Below, in pieces: positions 16,636 to 25,625 of a stretch of 64,000 nt of DNA. This DNA comes from Novipirellula caenicola (GTDB taxonomy: Bacteria; Planctomycetota; Planctomycetia; Pirellulales; Pirellulaceae). Numbering within the stretch: position 1 is the stretch's first letter; every line of letters begins with the position of its first letter. The stretch is taken from NCBI RefSeq assembly GCF_039545035.1, contig NZ_BAABRO010000003.1, positions 434,001 to 498,000 of the forward strand. The letters are read 5' to 3'. The notes beneath the pieces are model-generated. The model did no database searches, was not told where the DNA came from, and worked only from the letters and a program-made list of their open reading frames with translations. The position numbers and the translations under genes are program-made.

Positions 16636-17715
16636 TTAGTCAATCATATCGCCGCGAAGTTGATCGCGATCGTATTCGATCATCGCTTCGGTGACAGGGC
16701 TTAAGTCCCCTGCAATGATTTGATCGAGTTTATAGAGCGTCAAGTTGATGCGGTGGTCGGTCAAACGGTTCTGAGGAAAATTGTAGGTGCGGATGCGCTG
16801 GCTGCGGTCGCCAGAACCAATCAGCCCTTTCCGCTTTTCGGCCAACTTCGCGTCTTCCTCTTCGCGTTTCTTTTCGTACACGCGTGCCTTGAGCACTCGT
16901 AGCGCGCGAGCCAAGTTTTTGTGTTGGCTCTTTTCATCTTGGCACTGCACGACGATGCCGGTTTCATGGTGTGTCAAACGAATCGCCGATTCCGTCTTGT
17001 TAACGTGCTGGCCGCCGGGGCCGGACGCACAAAACTTGTCGACTCGGTAATCGTCGGGCTTGATGTTGACTTCGACGTCTTCGGGTTCCGGCATCACCGC
17101 CACGGTCGCGGCGGAGGTGTGAATTCGGCCTTGGGTCTCGGTTTCCGGAACCCGTTGGACGCGATGTCCTCCGGATTCGTACGCCAAGTCGCGATAGACG
17201 TTCTCGCCTTCGAGCGTCAGCGTGATGTCTTTGAACCCACCCATTTCCGTGGCGCTATGGTCCAAAATCTCGGTCTTCCAACCCTTCGTTTCGGCATAGT
17301 GCCGGTACATTTCGAACAGGTCGCGAGCGAACAAGGCGGCTTCATCGCCACCGGTGCCCGCGCGAATTTCCATCACACATCGAGTTCGGTGCGAGTCCTC
17401 GCCCCCGACCGTTAGCGAGAGCAGGTCTTCCCACAATTCCTCGCGACGTTTGCGAAGCCCTTCCATCTCGGCTTCGGCCATTTCACGCTCTTCCGGATCG
17501 TCGGCCGCTTCGGCCATCTCTTCGCAGCCGTGAATTTCGTCGGTCAGCTTTTTGAACTCGCGGTACTTCCCTGCCACCTTGGCCAGCCCGCCGTGTTCGC
17601 GTGCCGCCGCACTCATGCGGGCGCCATCGGCAAGCACCTCAGGGTCGGACATATCGAGTTCGAGCTGCTTAAATCGAGCAAGCTTTTCTTCGAGGGTGTC
17701 GCGGATCGTACTCAT
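16636..17715 (-). CDS. prfA: Peptide chain release factor 1
   Basis: Terminates translation at UAA and UAG. The PxT codon-reading tripeptide is PET in [15 protein letters not shown], and the peptidyl-hydrolysis motif is GGQ in [18 protein letters not shown] (~residue 235). The family signature [20 protein letters not shown] is present. At 359 residues it has the normal RF1 length. The neighbours rpmE and prmC match the common rpmE-prfA-prmC order. Confidence 0.97.
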   Translation of the reverse strand: MSTIRDTLEEKLARFKQLELDMSDPEVLADGARMSAAAREHGGLAKVAGKYREFKKLTDEIHGCEEMAEAADDPEEREMAEAEMEGLRKRREELWEDLLSLTVGGEDSHRTRCVMEIRAGTGGDEAALFARDLFEMYRHYAETKGWKTEILDHSATEMGGFKDITLTLEGENVYRDLAYESGGHRVQRVPETETQGRIHTSAATVAVMPEPEDVEVNIKPDDYRVDKFCASGPGGQHVNKTESAIRLTHHETGIVVQCQDEKSQHKNLARALRVLKARVYEKKREEEDAKLAEKRKGLIGSGDRSQRIRTYNFPQNRLTDHRINLTLYKLDQIIAGDLSPVTEAMIEYDRDQLRGDMID

Positions 17716-17787
17716 GGGGAGTCATTCAGGAACGAGGCGGAAAGCAGGGTAAAACCAAAGGAAGAAACGGTCTGTTACACGTATCAT

Positions 17788-17829
17788 AAAAAACAGCCGC
17801 ACGCGTCCCAATCGAGGACGGTGCGGCTG
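17788..17829 (-). terminator. Intrinsic terminator after rpmE
   Basis: On the minus strand a GC-rich hairpin (9-bp outer stem CAGCCGCAC/GTGCGGCTG plus an inner CGTCC/GGACG stem) is followed directly by six T. It lies 26 bp after the L31 stop, so rpmE probably ends separately from prfA. Confidence 0.8.
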
Positions 17830-17854
17830 GATGTCGTGTTCAGTCGTGGCAAAG

Positions 17855-18103
17855 CTATTTTTTGGCTTTCTTCGCTGGCTTCTTCGAGGCCAAGCTGCCA
17901 TAGGTTCCCGCCGCAAATTTCTTCTGGAATTTGTCGATACGGCCCGCGGTGTCAACGAATTTCAGCTTTCCGGTGTAGAAAGGATGGCATTCGCTGCAAA
18001 TGTCGACCTTCAATTCAGGTCGCACGCTGCGGGTGGTAAAGGTGTTGCCGCAACCGCAGGATACGGTTGTTTCTTGGTATTTAGGGTGAATGCCGTCTTT
18101 CAT
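17855..18103 (-). CDS. rpmE: 50S ribosomal protein L31, zinc-binding type
   Basis: Ribosomal large-subunit protein. It begins [20 protein letters not shown] and contains [12 protein letters not shown]. The four cysteines at residues 16, 18, 36 and 39 mark the zinc-ribbon (C+) form. A Lys/Ala-rich tail ends the 82-residue protein. It is followed by a clear terminator, with prfA next on the same strand. Confidence 0.97.
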   Translation of the reverse strand: MKDGIHPKYQETTVSCGCGNTFTTRSVRPELKVDICSECHPFYTGKLKFVDTAGRIDKFQKKFAAGTYGSLASKKPAKKAKK

Positions 18104-18520
18104 GGCAGATTTCTCTCGTCGTGTGGGGTTGAGCGCACTGGCTTGGTACAGTATCGCGAGCGAGGAATCCTACGCTATCCGCCCCGCTTTGTTCAAGGGC
18201 CTTTGTGGCCCAGAAAACCGCGGTTCGCCCGGCAATGCTCGTTTTATCCAGGATTGCCGGTTGCACGGAGGCATTCGAGTTGCACGGGCCTGTTTGAAGG
18301 AGCCCGCTTTAATGGAGGACCCGTTCGAAAGCAGCCGTTCGCCAAACTCACCATCACGGTGAAGTTTTTCCGTCAGGGGGGCGGTAGTGTAGAGGTGTAT
18401 CCTATGATGGCGAACTCGCTAGGAAATCCGCCAACGATTCCGCCAGCAAACGTTGGCAGGATCCATACGTGATCGGCACTTCAAGTCGCCGACGTGCAGC
18501 GAAAACACGACGGCAACCGG
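18104..18520. other. Gene-free stretch upstream of rpmE
   Basis: About 415 bp between the rpmE start and the DUF420 stop, both on the minus strand. I see no convincing ORF, strong hairpin or repeat. The rpmE promoter should lie near the rpmE end but I cannot point to clear boxes. Confidence 0.5.
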
Positions 18521-18985
18521 TCAAACCGCGTAAATTTGGTAAAGCATCAGGTAAACCAGGACTCCGGTCACCGAGACGTACATCCAAATCGGGTAAGCGA
18601 ACCGGACCAGTTTCTTATGAGCGACGATCCGGCCTTTCATCGCCAAATAAACCGCACGTAACGCCAGAAATGGAACCGCGATCGCCAAAATCAGGTGTGT
18701 CCCCAGGATGCTGAAGAACGTGTATCGCGCCGCGTCCGAAGCGATCGAGGGATCGGTGGGAAATCGTTTATTCGGTTCACCCGTGGTTTGATAGAGGGCG
18801 ACTTTGTGCAGCAAGTACAACCCTAGAAAGACTCCGCTGACGCACAGTGCCGCCAACATCATCTTCTTATGAGCCCGTGGATTGCCCTGGCGAATGCGGA
18901 TCAATCCGAGTGCTAGCAAAACAGTTGCCGTTGCGTTCAGCGTTGCCGTTGCGTGAGGCAGGTTGTCTGCCAAAAATTGCCACAT
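18521..18985 (-). CDS. DUF420 membrane protein, probable oxidase assembly factor
   Basis: A 154-residue protein with four predicted membrane helices, for example ATATVLLALGLIRIRQG, MLAALCVSGVFLGLYLLHKV and THLILAIAVPFLALRAVYLA. It carries the HKK and HK motifs of DUF420 (CtaM/YozB-like) in PRAHKKMMLAA and IVAHKKLVRFAYPIW. Family members are linked to assembly of heme A-type cytochrome oxidases. It begins 3 bp after the SCO1 gene, so the two are certainly an operon. Confidence 0.88.
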   Translation of the reverse strand: MWQFLADNLPHATATLNATATVLLALGLIRIRQGNPRAHKKMMLAALCVSGVFLGLYLLHKVALYQTTGEPNKRFPTDPSIASDAARYTFFSILGTHLILAIAVPFLALRAVYLAMKGRIVAHKKLVRFAYPIWMYVSVTGVLVYLMLYQIYAV

Positions 18986-18988
18986 CGC

Positions 18989-19672
18989 TCAGGATGCCTT
19001 TTTCTCAGAGGACGAAATCATTTCTTGGATCTTCTCTTTCAGTTTCTGGAACTGAGCTTTCTCGGGCCAATTGTAAAACCCTTCGATTTCACCCTCGGGA
19101 TCGACCAGCACAAAGCGCTCGGTATGAAATTGTTTGTCCACCGGCATCCGGAATACTTCCGCACCGACGCGGCGAATGTAGCTGAGGTCGCCGGTCATGA
19201 ATAACCACTGATCACGGTCGGCGCCGAAACGCGCCGCGTACTCACGCAGGATCTCGGGGGTGTCGGTTTCGGGATCGACCGAGATGGCAACAAAGCGAAC
19301 GCCTTGGCCTTCGAATTCGTCCTGCAGTTCCTTTAGTTTTTGATTTTGCGTGACACAGATACTTGGACAGGTACTGAAGAAAAAGCTGACCACGTAGGGT
19401 TGCCCTTTTAGGTCTTCGCTTGCAACCGTCTCTCCGCTTCGCTCGGTCAATTCAAACTTGCTTAGCCACGCTTCGTCTTCGGGCGGATGGCTAGGTGTCG
19501 TGTTTTCAACATTGCTCGGATCGACCGCGTCGACATCAACGCCTGCATCGGTAAAGACCTCTTCGCCGGGGCCTGGTCCGTTGGCGTGATCGGAATTGCG
19601 GATCTGACGCATGCCCAGTCCGAGGACAATGCCGATAAGCAGAATCAAGATAATATGGATCGTTGTTCGCAT
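18989..19672 (-). CDS. SCO1/SenC copper chaperone for cytochrome oxidase
   Basis: A membrane-anchored thioredoxin-fold protein that delivers copper to the CuA site of oxidase subunit II. An N-terminal anchor (IHIILILLIGIVLGLGM) precedes the fold. The copper ligands are CPSIC (Cys ~101 and ~105) and His ~184 in QFHTERFVLVDPEG. Length 227 is normal. Its position beside DUF420, ctaB and ctaA supports a role in oxidase maturation. Confidence 0.95.
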   Translation of the reverse strand: MRTTIHIILILLIGIVLGLGMRQIRNSDHANGPGPGEEVFTDAGVDVDAVDPSNVENTTPSHPPEDEAWLSKFELTERSGETVASEDLKGQPYVVSFFFSTCPSICVTQNQKLKELQDEFEGQGVRFVAISVDPETDTPEILREYAARFGADRDQWLFMTGDLSYIRRVGAEVFRMPVDKQFHTERFVLVDPEGEIEGFYNWPEKAQFQKLKEKIQEMISSSEKKAS

Positions 19673-19754
19673 GATCGATTTCTAAAAAACGAGTCGCGGA
19701 GAGTCTTTTTAATTTAGGTGGGAGCCCGCAGTGGGCAATGACGCGGTGGGCGAT

Positions 19755-19788
19755 GGTGGCGTGATACGGACGGTGGCGTGATAGGAAC
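19755..19788 (+). repeat. Two 17-bp tandem repeats
   Basis: GGTGGCGTGATACGGAC is followed by GGTGGCGTGATAGGAAC, in the 142-bp gap between the ABC permease gene and the SCO1 gene. Confidence 0.7.
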
Positions 19789-19814
19789 GGTGGTGGGGCC
19801 AAGCAATCCGCAGG

Positions 19815-20690
19815 CTAGACAATCACGTCCACTTTGCGGCTGCCGCGTACGAGTCGCCATGCGATCAGGGTGACCACGATCGTCGCGATGATCGTGACGC
19901 TCCAGCAGGTCGCACTCGAGGGGGCGAAGCCGGCACTACTAAAATCGACTTCGGGGTAGATCAACCGCCGCATTTCCAACATCGAGTAGCTAAGTGGATT
20001 GATTCGCATCATGCCGCCAAGGATCATTTGGCCGATCGTGGAATCGTTCCAGGCGGGGATTGGAAAGAACGAACCGCTCAGTAACCACATCGGCATCAAG
20101 CCGAGCATCATGATTGCATGGAAACCTTGCGTGCTGTCCATCGGCCATGCCACGATCATACCCAGCGAGCACATGCCGATGGCGATCAACGCCAACAGCG
20201 GCATCAGCAGAAAAATACTGCTGCTGATCGATGCGGTACCAAACAGGTAGACCAGCATCAGAAAGAACATTGCTTGGACCCACGCAATCGCGCTGCCGCC
20301 GATGACTTTGCCCATCAACACGGGCCAACGCCCCACCGGTGAAACCAACACCGATTGCATGAACCCTTCGCGACGATCTTCGATCACCGAGATCGTGGCA
20401 AAGATGGCGGTAAACAAGACAATCAACCCGACCGTGCCGGGCAGAAAGAACTCCATGAAATTCTGGTCCCCCGCCACGGTGAACGCGCCACGAAGTCCGG
20501 TGCCGAACAGCATCCAAAACAGCAGCGGTTGGACGATCGCCGCCGAAACGCGGTTGCGTTGACGAAAGAAACGCGTCCATTCGCGTCGAGCCAGCATCCA
20601 AGCCGCCGACATGCCCGCCCGCGCCGAAGTTGGGTTGGGAGAGCCGACGGAATCGGAACTCAACGAAGGGGATGTCGTGATGGCACTCAT
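19815..20690 (-). CDS. ABC-2 type transporter permease
   Basis: Membrane subunit of an ABC exporter. Six hydrophobic helices are visible, including FLPGTVGLIVLFTAIFATIS, IFLLMPLLALIAIGMCSLG and TIIATIVVTLIAW. The ABC-2 motif region EDRREGFMQSVLVSPVGRWP follows the second helix. Its start lies 19 bp after the ATPase stop, so the two form one transporter. Lying in a heme A/copper delivery cluster, it may move a cofactor or precursor needed for oxidase assembly, but drug-export homologues (DrrB-like) are equally similar. Confidence 0.9.
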   Translation of the reverse strand: MSAITTSPSLSSDSVGSPNPTSARAGMSAAWMLARREWTRFFRQRNRVSAAIVQPLLFWMLFGTGLRGAFTVAGDQNFMEFFLPGTVGLIVLFTAIFATISVIEDRREGFMQSVLVSPVGRWPVLMGKVIGGSAIAWVQAMFFLMLVYLFGTASISSSIFLLMPLLALIAIGMCSLGMIVAWPMDSTQGFHAIMMLGLMPMWLLSGSFFPIPAWNDSTIGQMILGGMMRINPLSYSMLEMRRLIYPEVDFSSAGFAPSSATCWSVTIIATIVVTLIAWRLVRGSRKVDVIV

Positions 20691-20709
20691 AAAGGTCTAA
20701 GAGGGGGGA

Positions 20710-21708
20710 TTACTGAAACTGGTGACCGGTTTTGGCGATGAAAACGTCTTCCAAGCTAGGACGGCCAATCGAGATGGATTCGGCCAAGTCGCCAAGTTGT
20801 TCGGAGATCAAAGGGACGAGTTGTGCAGGAGTATCGCTTTGCAACCGCAGTTGATTGCCGATCGATTGCGAGTCCAGTTGCAGTTGCTTGCTCAGCCGAG
20901 CCGCGGCCGCGTCGGGGTTGCTCGTTTCGATCGTGATCACGCCGTCGCCGAGGTCACGGCGAAGCTGGTAAGGCGCTCCTTCGACAATCTTCTGTCCCTC
21001 GTGCATGATCGCCACACGGTCGGCTTTGTCTGCTTCTTCCAACAAGTGCGTCGTCATCAACACCGATGTGCCTTGATCGCTCATCGTGCGAATCGCTTTC
21101 CACAGATCAAGCCGGGCACCGGGGTCCAATCCCGTACTCGGTTCGTCCAACAGCAGCAGCCTCGGTTGGTGCAGCATGCCTTTGACAAGTTCGACGCGTC
21201 GCTTCAGACCGCCCGAAAGCGTTTCGCAGTAATCGCGACGACGATCGGTCAGATTCAATTGTTCGAGCAACGCGTCGCGGCGGACATTCAACTCACGTCC
21301 GGTGATTCCGTACAGCGCGCCTTGGCAAGCGATGTTTTCATCAACCGTTAGCTTGTTGTCCAAGCTTGGTGACTGAAACACGATCCCGATTTGACGGCGA
21401 ACCGCTAATGGATTGGTGCGGCTGTCGATGCCGCCGATTCGGATCGTCCCGTGTTGGATCGGCAACAGCGTGCACAGCAAACGAAACAGCGTCGTTTTAC
21501 CGCTGCCATTGGGGCCCAGCAGCGCAAAAATCTCACCAGCGTGCGTGGTCAAGTCAATGCCTTGCAACGCCCAGGTGCGGTCGCCTGATTTGGTGTCATA
21601 GGCATGGCGAACGCCTGTCGCCACGCAGATTGCCGTTGGTTTTGCTTCGCTCGGCGCCGACGGTGCTTCCGCCGGCAGGATCGTAGATTGATTCACGCTT
21701 TGTCTCAC
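20710..21708 (-). CDS. ABC transporter ATP-binding protein (DrrA-like)
   Basis: The GTG at 21708 overlaps the ctaB stop (GTGA), which fixes the likely start. An open frame extends further upstream, but that part lies inside ctaB and reads as nonsense. Motifs: Walker A GPNGSGKTT (~65-73), signature LSGGLKRRVELVKG, Walker B LLLLDEP with STGLD, and H-loop MTTH. The C-terminal ~100 residues match the DrrA/CcmA-type extension. It pairs with the permease immediately downstream. Total 332 residues. Confidence 0.93.
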   Translation of the reverse strand: MRQSVNQSTILPAEAPSAPSEAKPTAICVATGVRHAYDTKSGDRTWALQGIDLTTHAGEIFALLGPNGSGKTTLFRLLCTLLPIQHGTIRIGGIDSRTNPLAVRRQIGIVFQSPSLDNKLTVDENIACQGALYGITGRELNVRRDALLEQLNLTDRRRDYCETLSGGLKRRVELVKGMLHQPRLLLLDEPSTGLDPGARLDLWKAIRTMSDQGTSVLMTTHLLEEADKADRVAIMHEGQKIVEGAPYQLRRDLGDGVITIETSNPDAAAARLSKQLQLDSQSIGNQLRLQSDTPAQLVPLISEQLGDLAESISIGRPSLEDVFIAKTGHQFQ

Positions 21709-22799
21709 AACACCGTTCGTACGGTCACAATGGCCAACACCGCAGGCAACACCAACAACGAGGATCGCAACAGTTTGCGAGCCATCGCGTCGTCGGGGGT
21801 CGCCGAGAAGCGAATCGACGCCCGCAGCATTGGATAGCAAGCAACAATGGCAGCCGCCGATGCGATCAGCATTCCTGCGATCGACCCGCCGGGGATCACA
21901 CACAAGGCGACGCTGCAGCCCAAGATCGCGATCGAACCGGCAATGCTTTGAGCTGCGGCCGAGCGGCCGCTGGGGTCCACCGTGGTGGACATGCAGAATC
22001 CGGCTTCCGCGTATTGGCGGCGGTACAACCAAGCAATGGCCATGAAGTGGGGATATTGCCAGGCGGCCAAAACCGCTACCAACAACCAACCGGTCCAATC
22101 ACCAATCCCACCGCCCGCGGCGGTATAGCCCATCAATACGGGCAAGGCTCCGGCCACAGCGCCGACGGTGGTGTTCCATGCCGTGCGTGTTTTCATCGGA
22201 GTGTAGATCAGCACGTAAAGCAACCAAGTGGCGACTCCGGCGGCAGCGGGGGCATAACCAAATTGCCAATACAAAATCGCGGTGCCCACGACGACGAGCG
22301 CTGCGGTGTAAAGGATCGCCGGGGTCAACTTGATTCGCTCGGCCGGCAATGGACGTGTTGCGGTTCGCGTCATGTTGCAATCGATACGTCGTTCCCAAAC
22401 CTGGTTCGCCGCTCCGGCGCTGCCGGCGACCATCGCGGTTCCCAGCAACAACCAAAACATATCAACCGTGGCAATCCATCCGCCTGCGGCAATCATCGCC
22501 GAAGCCACGGTGGTGACCAGGATCATCGTCACAATTCGCGGCTTGGTCAGTTGGATGTAGTCCGAAAAAAGACTCGGACGCGTTGCCACAACCGTAGCGG
22601 GGTTGGCGGCTGCAGACGAAGTGTCTTCGCCCCTGCCCTGCCCTGCCCCGACGGCAACCTCGGTTGCGTTGGCTGCGTCGTGGGCAGCATTTCGAGGGTG
22701 GGATTCCCGCTGGCTGTCCACTCGTTTTCCTTCGCTCACGTAACGAACCCTCGCCGACGAGGGCGTCAGTGGGTCGGCGATTAATATCTCTGTCGACAC
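21705..22799 (-). CDS. ctaB: Protoheme IX farnesyltransferase (heme O synthase)
   Basis: UbiA-family membrane enzyme that adds a farnesyl group to protoheme, the first step to heme A. The N-terminal ~75 residues are hydrophilic and low-complexity. The family core begins LTKPRIVTMILVTT. The prenyl-binding motif is NQVWERRIDCNMTRTATRPL, where the usual first Asp is Glu. The second loop is YTPMKTRTAWNTTVG. Nine or so helices follow. It lies 17 bp after ctaA, whose product uses its heme O. Confidence 0.93.
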   Translation of the reverse strand: MSTEILIADPLTPSSARVRYVSEGKRVDSQRESHPRNAAHDAANATEVAVGAGQGRGEDTSSAAANPATVVATRPSLFSDYIQLTKPRIVTMILVTTVASAMIAAGGWIATVDMFWLLLGTAMVAGSAGAANQVWERRIDCNMTRTATRPLPAERIKLTPAILYTAALVVVGTAILYWQFGYAPAAAGVATWLLYVLIYTPMKTRTAWNTTVGAVAGALPVLMGYTAAGGGIGDWTGWLLVAVLAAWQYPHFMAIAWLYRRQYAEAGFCMSTTVDPSGRSAAAQSIAGSIAILGCSVALCVIPGGSIAGMLIASAAAIVACYPMLRASIRFSATPDDAMARKLLRSSLLVLPAVLAIVTVRTVL

Positions 22800-22816
22800 T
22801 TTTTATTCGTTCCTAG

Positions 22817-23878
22817 TTAAGTCGCCGTTTCGCTCGTGACGGAAGCCATGTTCAGGTTGCGAACACGCAGTATACGGACCCATGCAAACGTGGAAACCGC
22901 AAGAATCAAAGATCCGGTCGCAACATGCGAAGTGACAAGTAACGCATTGGTGTAATTCTTTGACTCGATGACATAACCCTCCGCTCCGGGAAACCATCCC
23001 AGAAACGCAGGCCAGCCATAGTGAACTACCCAAGTCCCAATACCCAGCAAAATTTGAATGCCCACTAATCCTATCAAGGCAACCCCTGGACGCGACAGCG
23101 TCAAATCGCCGCACTTGCGTAATCGGGCCCAAGCAACGGCCACCATCAACCACAACACGAACGCCAATACGACGTGTGTTGCGGTTGTGTGTAAAAAGCC
23201 TGTGGGGGACCCAGTGGGCTGCAAATGCCGTAATCTCGCCCCTAAGACGAGCTGCACGTAACAGGTCAGTACCAACAGAGTGACGATTCCAAACGTCCCT
23301 TTGGCAAGCGAAGGCAAGGCGACAGATTTTTCGGATTCGGGATCGGTTTGCTCCGATTGGGGTGCCGCTGCGGGGGCGGGCTGAATCACATCGGGACGTG
23401 AATATCGGAACCACCATCGGCTGGTGATCACCATCCCTGTGACGGTCAAGGCAAACACGATCGGGGCGGTCGTGCCATGGATCATCGCAAACGTACGGTC
23501 GCCAAGCACCACTCGGATGCCACCGAGCCCCCCTTGGATGATCACCGCGACTAAGATCATCGCGGTAAACCCTTTGACCCAACCTCGATGCTCGGTCCGC
23601 CAAGCCGCCACGACCAAACCAATCGCGGTGAAGCCGAGTAACGCGCCAAGCAAGCGGTGTCCGTGTTCGATAAACAAATCGAACGGCCCCAGCAGCCACG
23701 TTTTGTAGGGATACAAAAACAGGTTGTAACCGTACGTGTTCGGCCAATCCGGAACCGCCATGCCCGCGTCATACGTCGTGACCATGCCGCCGACCCAGAT
23801 CAGCGGCCACGTCAAACAGACGGTCAGCAGGGCCAATCGGTGAACGATGCGGTGATAGGGGGTACTTGGTGATTGCAT
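22817..23878 (-). CDS. ctaA: Heme A synthase (COX15/CtaA family)
   Basis: Oxidises the C8 methyl of heme O to give heme A. The start at 23878 (MQSPSTPYHRIVHRLALL) was chosen over an upstream ATG because it begins at the family domain. Heme-ligand histidines are visible in HRLLGALLGF (within FIEHGHRLLG), MIHGTTAPIVFAL, TTATHVVLAFVLW and TSHVATGSLILAV. Eight membrane helices are predicted. 353 residues; direct neighbour of ctaB. Confidence 0.94.
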   Translation of the reverse strand: MQSPSTPYHRIVHRLALLTVCLTWPLIWVGGMVTTYDAGMAVPDWPNTYGYNLFLYPYKTWLLGPFDLFIEHGHRLLGALLGFTAIGLVVAAWRTEHRGWVKGFTAMILVAVIIQGGLGGIRVVLGDRTFAMIHGTTAPIVFALTVTGMVITSRWWFRYSRPDVIQPAPAAAPQSEQTDPESEKSVALPSLAKGTFGIVTLLVLTCYVQLVLGARLRHLQPTGSPTGFLHTTATHVVLAFVLWLMVAVAWARLRKCGDLTLSRPGVALIGLVGIQILLGIGTWVVHYGWPAFLGWFPGAEGYVIESKNYTNALLVTSHVATGSLILAVSTFAWVRILRVRNLNMASVTSETAT

Positions 23879-23900
23879 TGTGTGTTTGTTGATCAACAGC

Positions 23901-24080
23901 TTAATGATTTTTGTGTCGCATCGAATGAACGCGTTCCCCCAAGATGCCACCCAGCACTGCGCCGCCGGCACCAAAGCAGAAGCCGGCAATCAATCCTGAA
24001 AAGCCGAGCAGCGCCATGGAAACCACTCCGGTGATCACCCCGGCGATCGCGCCAATCGATCGATACGTTTCTTGAGTCAT
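23901..24080 (-). CDS. Small Gly-rich membrane protein
   Basis: The ATG at 24080 gives a 59-residue protein (MTQETYRSIGAIAGVITG). It has two short hydrophobic segments rich in Gly and Ala (GVVSMALLGFSGLIAGFCFG, then GAGGAVLGGILGERV), like a glycine-zipper hairpin. It lies 22 bp before ctaA in the operon. Its conserved position between cytochrome c and ctaA hints at a small assembly or oxidase accessory subunit, but no family is recognised. Confidence 0.65.
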   Translation of the reverse strand: MTQETYRSIGAIAGVITGVVSMALLGFSGLIAGFCFGAGGAVLGGILGERVHSMRHKNH

Positions 24081-24202
24081 AGGAAGGTTCGTTTCAGCAA
24101 AAAGAATGGGGTTTGGCAACAGGACGAATAGGGAACGAGCGGGCGAGATCGAAACGTTCCCATCCATCGCGAACCGAATCGAGCAGCGAGCATTTAGCAA
24201 GC

Positions 24203-25435
24203 CTAAGGTTTTCCGAGCGATTGAACATAGTGGACCAAGTCCCAGACTTGATCCGGCGTCAATCCTTTGCCGCTCTCGGTCTCGGTCACCTCCAAGCTTG
24301 GCATCGGGGTTCCCGCGACTCCTTGGGTGATCCGGCGATAGAGTGTCTCGCCATCACCGCCGCCACGGAACACGCCGCCTTGTAATCGTCGCGGGATGAT
24401 CGGTCGCGGTTTGGGAGCACCCGCTTTGCGGAACGGTTTCATCGCATCGCGGTCGGTGGGCGTTAATCCCAATCGCGTTGAATACTCTTTGGTCCAATCG
24501 TCGTAATCAAGCGTCACCGCGGCGCCGTTGCCTTGCGGCCCGTGACAGCCCACGCAGTTTGCAATTTGGCCATGGAACAGCTCGCGGCCTCGCTCAATCG
24601 AGTCGGTGTCATTTGCTGGGGGGGCGGCGGGCACTTCGACCACGGCATCTTCGGCGCTGACCCAACTGCGGATCACTTCCTGGATGATTTCGCGAGTCGC
24701 TTCGGCGCCTTCGCTTGCGGCTTGAGCGTCGCCGGCGGATGCCGCATCGCTGACGCTCGGCATGCGAAGTCGCAGGTTTTCTTCGGGAGGCGTCTCGTCG
24801 TAGCCCAATTCCACTGCAGCGGCCAGCAATTCACGCTCGACTTCGCCACGAATCGACAGATAGATCACGTAATCGACCAGGGCATCCAGTTCGTCGTCGG
24901 GCAAAACCGAAAACGACGGCATCGCCGTACCTGCTTCGCCATGAATCAGCGTGCGGCGAAGATCCTCTCGCGTCGGTTTGGCATTCCGCCGGGTCGATTT
25001 CCACTTGAAAACCCCGCGGCGAAAATCGCGAGGGTAAGGATTCAACGCCAGCGATGTTGGCCCGAATCCGTCGCCGGCTAACCCGTGACAATGGACACAG
25101 TGCTCTCGGTACAGTCCCAGATGGCTGCCGTCTTGCAGGCTTGAAATCGGACCTGCCGCCCGCTCGAGTCGCTCGACCTCCAACAGCGTGCGGTCCCGAC
25201 CGCTCAGCAAGTTAGCGGGCCATTTGGGCTGATTCGGCGTCCCAAATGCCTGTTCCAGCACTGCCGAGGTGTCGGTTTGAGCCGCATCCATCAGCGCCGA
25301 TTGCGACTCGGCCAACGTCAGCGAATACAGCGTGTTGGGGGAAAATTGATCAATCTTGGCATCACATCCGGTCAACAGCAGCACCAGCGGCAGCGAACAG
25401 ACGATCGGCAGGAAAGAGCGGACGAGAGGGGGCAT
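24203..25435 (-). CDS. Di-heme cytochrome c lipoprotein
   Basis: Exported electron carrier with two cytochrome c domains. The start at 25435 gives a signal peptide ending LPLVLLLTGC, a lipobox. Heme sites: CVHCH (~108, in EHCVHCHGLAGDG) and CVGCH (~291, in NCVGCHGPQGNG). The first domain ends in a region suited to a Met ligand (GTAMPSFSVL), and the second has GTPMPSLEV near the C-terminus. It heads the cta operon and probably feeds electrons to the oxidase. Confidence 0.92.
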   Translation of the reverse strand: MPPLVRSFLPIVCSLPLVLLLTGCDAKIDQFSPNTLYSLTLAESQSALMDAAQTDTSAVLEQAFGTPNQPKWPANLLSGRDRTLLEVERLERAAGPISSLQDGSHLGLYREHCVHCHGLAGDGFGPTSLALNPYPRDFRRGVFKWKSTRRNAKPTREDLRRTLIHGEAGTAMPSFSVLPDDELDALVDYVIYLSIRGEVERELLAAAVELGYDETPPEENLRLRMPSVSDAASAGDAQAASEGAEATREIIQEVIRSWVSAEDAVVEVPAAPPANDTDSIERGRELFHGQIANCVGCHGPQGNGAAVTLDYDDWTKEYSTRLGLTPTDRDAMKPFRKAGAPKPRPIIPRRLQGGVFRGGGDGETLYRRITQGVAGTPMPSLEVTETESGKGLTPDQVWDLVHYVQSLGKP

Positions 25436-25527
25436 AACGAAGACGGTCAAAGGTTTTGGGGAAGGATTCGTTCCTATTGAACCGCGTTTACCCGTTTGCC
25501 GTAAACTCCACGGATTGTCGCACAGGC

Positions 25528-25565
25528 AAAAAAAATGGCCGGCACATCCAAGATGTGCCGGCCAT
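25528..25565 (-). terminator. Intrinsic terminator after the cupredoxin-like gene
   Basis: A perfect 14-bp stem (ATGGCCGGCACATC/GATGTGCCGGCCAT) with a 3-nt loop is followed on the minus strand by eight T. It separates the cupredoxin-like gene from the cytochrome c gene, so the cta operon should have its own promoter in 25436-25527. Confidence 0.9.
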
Positions 25566-25625
25566 CGATTGTGAAGTGAGGGTCGATCGCGATCCGAATC
25601 GCGTTCAACCACGACGCCATTGGGC

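Noticed and set aside
21709-22098. N-terminal extension of the ABC ATPase
   Set aside because: It lies wholly inside ctaB in another frame and reads as His/Arg/Gly-rich nonsense; the GTG overlapping the ctaB stop is the natural start.
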